The notes below the pieces were generated by a model. It did no database searches and was not told the origin of the DNA. It was given only the letters and a program-made list of their open reading frames with translations. From Leptolinea sp. UBA1437 (GTDB lineage: Bacteria > Chloroflexota > Anaerolineae > Anaerolineales > Anaerolineaceae), in contig DCTP01000050.1 of the NCBI GenBank assembly GCA_002329625.1, positions 7,549 through 18,188 of the forward strand: a stretch of 10,640 nt of DNA, written 5' to 3'. Below, piece after piece: positions 7,730-10,640 of this stretch. The position numbers and the translations under genes were made by a program. Every line of letters starts with the position of its first letter. Position 1 is the stretch's first letter.

Positions 7730-8545
7730 ATGCCCGCCGTAAATCTCTTAAATTTACGTAAGGAAATAACTTCCCTGCTTTGGGAATTTACCGATCCGGA
7801 ATCATTCCGGGATAAATTAGCGCAATTGCTCGATCATTATCGGATTATGTCTTTTCGATCGGGATCCGTTGCCTTAACTTCTTATCAAACTCCGGAACTG
7901 CATGTTCCTCACCTCGTTCTTCATGAATTGGAATTGGCGCTTTATCAGACAATTCGGGAACAACCTCAGGCTGCACTGACTCTTTGCGATTCGCTATGGA
8001 ATGATGTGAACCTGGAGATGCATACCGTTGCGACCCGAATGTTGGGGCAAATTCCAATTGAATACATAGATCAGGTTTTAACTCGTATAAACGAATGGAC
8101 CCAAAAAGGATTAAAGCCTTCCGAACTGAAAGTCTTTTTTCGGAATGCAGCCGGTCTGATCCGACAAAAGCAACCGGAAAAACTGATGAGATCAGCTCAA
8201 GACTGGTGTGCGGAACCCGACAATAAAAACCGAGAACGCGGAATCCGATTAATGATTTATTTGGTTGAGGATCCGGCATTCATTAATCTTCCGGCAGTCT
8301 ATACCGCGCTGGAAAAGATGCTTCCGGATGCCGACGCTGTCTTACAACCCGATTTAACCGAATTGATCGGTTTGTTATTGAACAGATCCGAAATTGAGAC
8401 CTCTTTTTTTATCCGCCAAATGTTGGAAAATCCGGACAGCGGAAAGATTATTCGCCGGATCGCACGCAAGTTACTACCGAAAATTCCGGAACCTTCCCGG
8501 GAATCGATCCAAAATCTTTTAAGGACTTCGCAGAAAGAAAATTGA
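7730..8545 (+). CDS. All-helical HEAT-repeat-like protein, possibly AlkD-related; function unknown
   Basis: The gene starts 33 bases after proS, with TGAGGG (7715-7720) as a modest ribosome site, so it is probably the last gene of the proS unit. The 271-residue product is predicted almost entirely helical and soluble. It shows successive helix pairs, for example from LHELELALYQTI through the segment ending at MLGQIP, and again around RGIRLMIYLVEDPAF. This pattern resembles HEAT-type repeats and the DNA alkylation repair (AlkD) superfamily. I see no convincing set of AlkD catalytic or DNA-binding residues, so a glycosylase role is not claimed. A scaffold or protein-binding role is equally possible. 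There is no signal peptide or membrane segment. No clear terminator follows in the 129 bases before rpsO. Confidence 0.75.
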   Translation: MPAVNLLNLRKEITSLLWEFTDPESFRDKLAQLLDHYRIMSFRSGSVALTSYQTPELHVPHLVLHELELALYQTIREQPQAALTLCDSLWNDVNLEMHTVATRMLGQIPIEYIDQVLTRINEWTQKGLKPSELKVFFRNAAGLIRQKQPEKLMRSAQDWCAEPDNKNRERGIRLMIYLVEDPAFINLPAVYTALEKMLPDADAVLQPDLTELIGLLLNRSEIETSFFIRQMLENPDSGKIIRRIARKLLPKIPEPSRESIQNLLRTSQKEN

Positions 8546-8674
8546 GTTTACCGGGATCATCGATTTATAAAAAGATCGATAATTAATGGTAGAATTTTGT
8601 ATAGACTTGTCCGAATTCAGGTAAATGCTTGAATTTTTGGAGACATGCAAAAAATTAATCAGAGGAGCATTGTC

Positions 8675-8947
8675 ATGGCTTTAACGAAGGAAGAAAAAGC
8701 AGAAATATTTAAAAATTTTGGATTGCATGAAGGCGATACGGGATCTGTGGAAGTACAGATTGCCATGCTTACCAAAAGAATCGCCGATTTGACGAATCAT
8801 CTTAAAACAAGCAAAAACGATGAGAGTTCACGTCGTGGGCTGTTGAAAATGGTCGGTCAGCGCCGCCGGTTGTTAGCTTACCTGCGAAAAAATGATTATG
8901 CAAGTTATGTAGCCTTAAATGAAAAATTAGGCCTGAGGGTTAAATAA
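8675..8947 (+). CDS. rpsO: 30S ribosomal protein S15
   Basis: S15 is a primary binder of the 16S rRNA central domain and an early 30S assembly protein. The 90-residue product has the family length and pattern: GDTGS (20-24) followed by VEVQ, the conserved His42 and Asp49 of the rRNA-contacting loop, SRRGLL (52-57), QRRRLL, and a typical GLRVK end. An in-frame ATG at 8645 would add 10 residues. I chose ATG 8675 because AGAGGAG (8661-8667) is well spaced and S15 proteins begin MALTKEE or similar. The 129-base gap upstream contains no promoter I trust and could hold an S15-binding autoregulatory leader, as several phyla have, but no known structure is recognised. A terminator follows, then pnp, the usual neighbour. 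Confidence 0.97.
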   Translation: MALTKEEKAEIFKNFGLHEGDTGSVEVQIAMLTKRIADLTNHLKTSKNDESSRRGLLKMVGQRRRLLAYLRKNDYASYVALNEKLGLRVK

Positions 8948-8963
8948 CGAATCAGCGAGTTAG

Positions 8964-8997
8964 AGAGCAGGTGGATTGAAATCATCTGCTCTTTTTT
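8964..8997 (+). terminator. Intrinsic terminator after rpsO
   Basis: Bases 8964-8974 pair with 8982-8992 (two G-U pairs) around a short A-rich loop, and the T run 8992-8997 follows. It lies 17 bases after the rpsO stop. As in the well-studied Escherichia coli rpsO-pnp pair, some transcripts may read through into pnp. Confidence 0.85.
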
Positions 8998-9068
8998 AAA
9001 AAAGAGGTATAAACCTTTATTATTTATCAGTATTCACCATGGTTAGGCATTGAAAAAAGATCAGAATT

Positions 9069-9128
9069 AAATCATCTGCTGAAACCAAAAAAAGAATGGG
9101 AAAGCAGATGTTTTTCTTGTTTTTTTTC
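9069..9128 (+). terminator. Second hairpin and T-rich tract in the pnp leader
   Basis: CATCTGCT (9073-9080) pairs with AGCAGATG (9103-9110) around a 22-base A-rich loop. Three further A-T pairs (9069-9071 with 9112-9114) are possible past a mismatch. T-rich sequence with two interruptions follows to 9128. It may be a weak terminator or attenuator, or a processing hairpin in the pnp leader. A TATTAT box (9018-9023) with TTTAAA 17 bases upstream (8995-9000) is a weak promoter candidate for pnp between the two hairpins. Confidence 0.5.
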
Positions 9129-9161
9129 AGTCCCTGGCCTGGTGAAAGAAATGGAACAAGA

Positions 9162-10640
9162 ATGAAACCAGAAGTAAAAAGATATACCGCCGAAGTGGGC
9201 GGTAAAACCATCACGTTTGAGACCGGAAAATTAGCGGCTCAGGCAGGTGGTGCCGTAACGATTCAATTGGGTGAATCGGTTGTATTTTCTGCAGCTACGA
9301 TGGGAGACGAAGTTCATGAAGAACAGGATTTCTTCCCGTTGACCGTAGAGTATGAAGAACGAATGTATGCTGGAGGTCGGATCCCGGGTTCTTTTTTCCG
9401 GCGTGAAGGACGTCCCGCCGGTGATACAATCCTGATCGGCAGATTGGTCGATCGTCCGATCCGGCCTTTGTTTTCGCAAGATATTCGAAACGAAGTTCAG
9501 GTTATCCTCTATAGCCTCTCCGCCGATTTTGAAAACCAATTGGATGTTTTAGCAATTAATGCCGCTTCGGCATCCCTGACAATATCGGATATCCCATGGG
9601 ATGGACCGGTCGGTGCCGTCCGTGTCGGATTGATCAACGGCGAATATGTGATTAACCCAACTTTTCAGCAAATGGAAGATTCGGATTTGGATCTCCGAAT
9701 TGCCGGCACGGCAGATGCCATTTTGATGGTGGAAGCCGGGTCGAATGAAGTCAGCAACGAGGCGATGGTCGGAGCGATCGAAGCCGGTCATCGGGCAATC
9801 CAACCTCTGATCGAAGCTCAATTGAAAATGGCTGCGGAAGTGGGCAAACCCAAACGGGAAGTAAAACGCTTCTGCATTCCGCAGACTACGGTCGATACGG
9901 TTTTTGAAAAATATAACCAATCGATGGAGACTTTGCTGGATGCGCCACATGACAAACATGAATTGGCTGATCGGCTTGCCGAGTTAAAAGCTGATGCGGT
10001 TGAATTTTATGCCGGTGAAGATTCGGAAAAACAGTCGGAATTCGGAAATGCTTTCGAAGAAGCTTACCGCAAAGTCATCCGAAGCCGAATCTTGGATCGA
10101 CATCTTCGACCGGACGGGCGTGCATTAAATGAAATTCGTCCGATTTGGTGTGAAGTGGATGTTTATCCGCGAGCTCACGGTACCGGCTTATTTACCCGCG
10201 GAGAAACTCAGGTGTTGACCAGCGCCACGTTGGGCACCCCGCGGGATGCGCAGGAAATTGATTCGCTTTCGCCCGTGGAAAATAAACGGTATATTCATCA
10301 TTACAACTTTCCGCCGTTCTGCACCGGTGAAGTGAAGAGGCTGGGCGGGCAGAGTCGACGCGAAATCGGACACGGTGCTTTGGCGGAACGGGCGCTTGTC
10401 CCCGTTATCCCTTCCGAAGAAGATTTTCCTTATACCATTCGCTTGGTTTCCGAAGTAATGAGTTCCAACGGTTCCAGTTCGATGGCATCGGTCTGTGGAT
10501 CTACATTGGCATTGATGGATGCGGGCGTTCCGATTAAAGCACCCGTCACCGGTATAGCAATGGGGTTGATCAAAGAAGGGGACGATTATGTGATACTTTC
10601 CGATATTCAAGGTGCCGAAGACCATTTGGGAGATATGGAT
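9162..10640 (+). CDS. pnp: Polyribonucleotide nucleotidyltransferase (PNPase), 3' end missing
   Basis: PNPase degrades RNA 3' to 5' by phosphorolysis and acts in mRNA turnover. The frame is open from ATG 9162 to the window edge: 493 codons of a protein usually near 700 residues. It covers the first RNase PH domain, with FFRREGRPAGD and then GRLVDRPIRPLF, the helical linker domain, and most of the second RNase PH domain. That domain contains LFTRGETQVL and SSMASVCGSTLALMDAGVP. The visible part ends with EDHLGDMD, whose two outer aspartates (487 and 493) match catalytic Asp486 and Asp492 of the E. coli enzyme. The rest of this domain and the KH and S1 RNA-binding domains lie beyond the edge. 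The ribosome site is weak (GGAACAAG, 9153-9160), which may allow leader-based control. I see no frameshift. Confidence 0.96.
   Translation, partial: MKPEVKRYTAEVGGKTITFETGKLAAQAGGAVTIQLGESVVFSAATMGDEVHEEQDFFPLTVEYEERMYAGGRIPGSFFRREGRPAGDTILIGRLVDRPIRPLFSQDIRNEVQVILYSLSADFENQLDVLAINAASASLTISDIPWDGPVGAVRVGLINGEYVINPTFQQMEDSDLDLRIAGTADAILMVEAGSNEVSNEAMVGAIEAGHRAIQPLIEAQLKMAAEVGKPKREVKRFCIPQTTVDTVFEKYNQSMETLLDAPHDKHELADRLAELKADAVEFYAGEDSEKQSEFGNAFEEAYRKVIRSRILDRHLRPDGRALNEIRPIWCEVDVYPRAHGTGLFTRGETQVLTSATLGTPRDAQEIDSLSPVENKRYIHHYNFPPFCTGEVKRLGGQSRREIGHGALAERALVPVIPSEEDFPYTIRLVSEVMSSNGSSSMASVCGSTLALMDAGVPIKAPVTGIAMGLIKEGDDYVILSDIQGAEDHLGDMD

Noticed and set aside
8562..8590. ATCGAT hairpin after the HEAT-like gene as a terminator
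   Set aside because: The stem is only about six base pairs, AT-rich, and is not followed by a T-run.
8645..8674. Upstream in-frame ATG for rpsO
   Set aside because: Its only purine motif (GGAG, 8639-8642) is two bases away, too close. The S15 family start and a proper AGAGGAG site both point to 8675.
9151..9164. ATG at 9151 as the pnp start
   Set aside because: That frame reaches TGA at the fifth codon. ATG 9162 opens the conserved PNPase frame.

Overview
This window carries eight protein-coding genes in ordinary bacterial transcription units, with no mobile element, CRISPR array, tRNA or rRNA that I can see. The DNA is somewhat AT-rich, and most genes have purine-rich Shine-Dalgarno sites (AAAGGAGG, GAGGAG, AGAAGGA). 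Several traits fit a Gram-positive-like or Chloroflexota (for example Anaerolineae) bacterium: PyrR-type attenuation of a uracil permease, an EF-G paralogue, an archaeal/eukaryotic-type prolyl-tRNA synthetase and an adjacent rpsO-pnp pair. The phylum is inferred without any alignment and is tentative.

Positions 1-2348 form a pyrimidine salvage unit. A promoter leads into a leader with a PyrR-binding-loop-like hairpin and an intrinsic terminator. These are followed by pyrR and, 25 bases later, a uracil permease (pyrP) that ends in its own terminator. PyrR bound to UMP would be expected to favour early termination and so couple permease expression to the pyrimidine pool.

Positions 2395-4620 hold a single-gene unit. 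A near-consensus promoter drives an EF-G-like translational GTPase with altered nucleotide-binding motifs. It ends at a perfect 19-bp inverted repeat that can act as a terminator in both directions, because the next gene is convergent.

Positions 4637-5821 (minus strand) encode a patatin-like phospholipase, transcribed divergently from the group that follows. Positions 5995-8545 hold a small unrecognised helical protein, proS, and an all-helical HEAT/AlkD-like protein. They are closely spaced (43 and 33 bases) and probably form one operon.

Positions 8675-10640 hold rpsO, a terminator and a leader with a second hairpin. They are followed by pnp, which runs off the right edge just after its RNase PH-type catalytic aspartates.

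The window is mostly housekeeping. The points most worth a second look are the NKMN and DTPGY substitutions in the EF-G-like protein, the compact pyr leader, the two uncharacterised genes around proS, and the repeated hairpin arms between rpsO and pnp.
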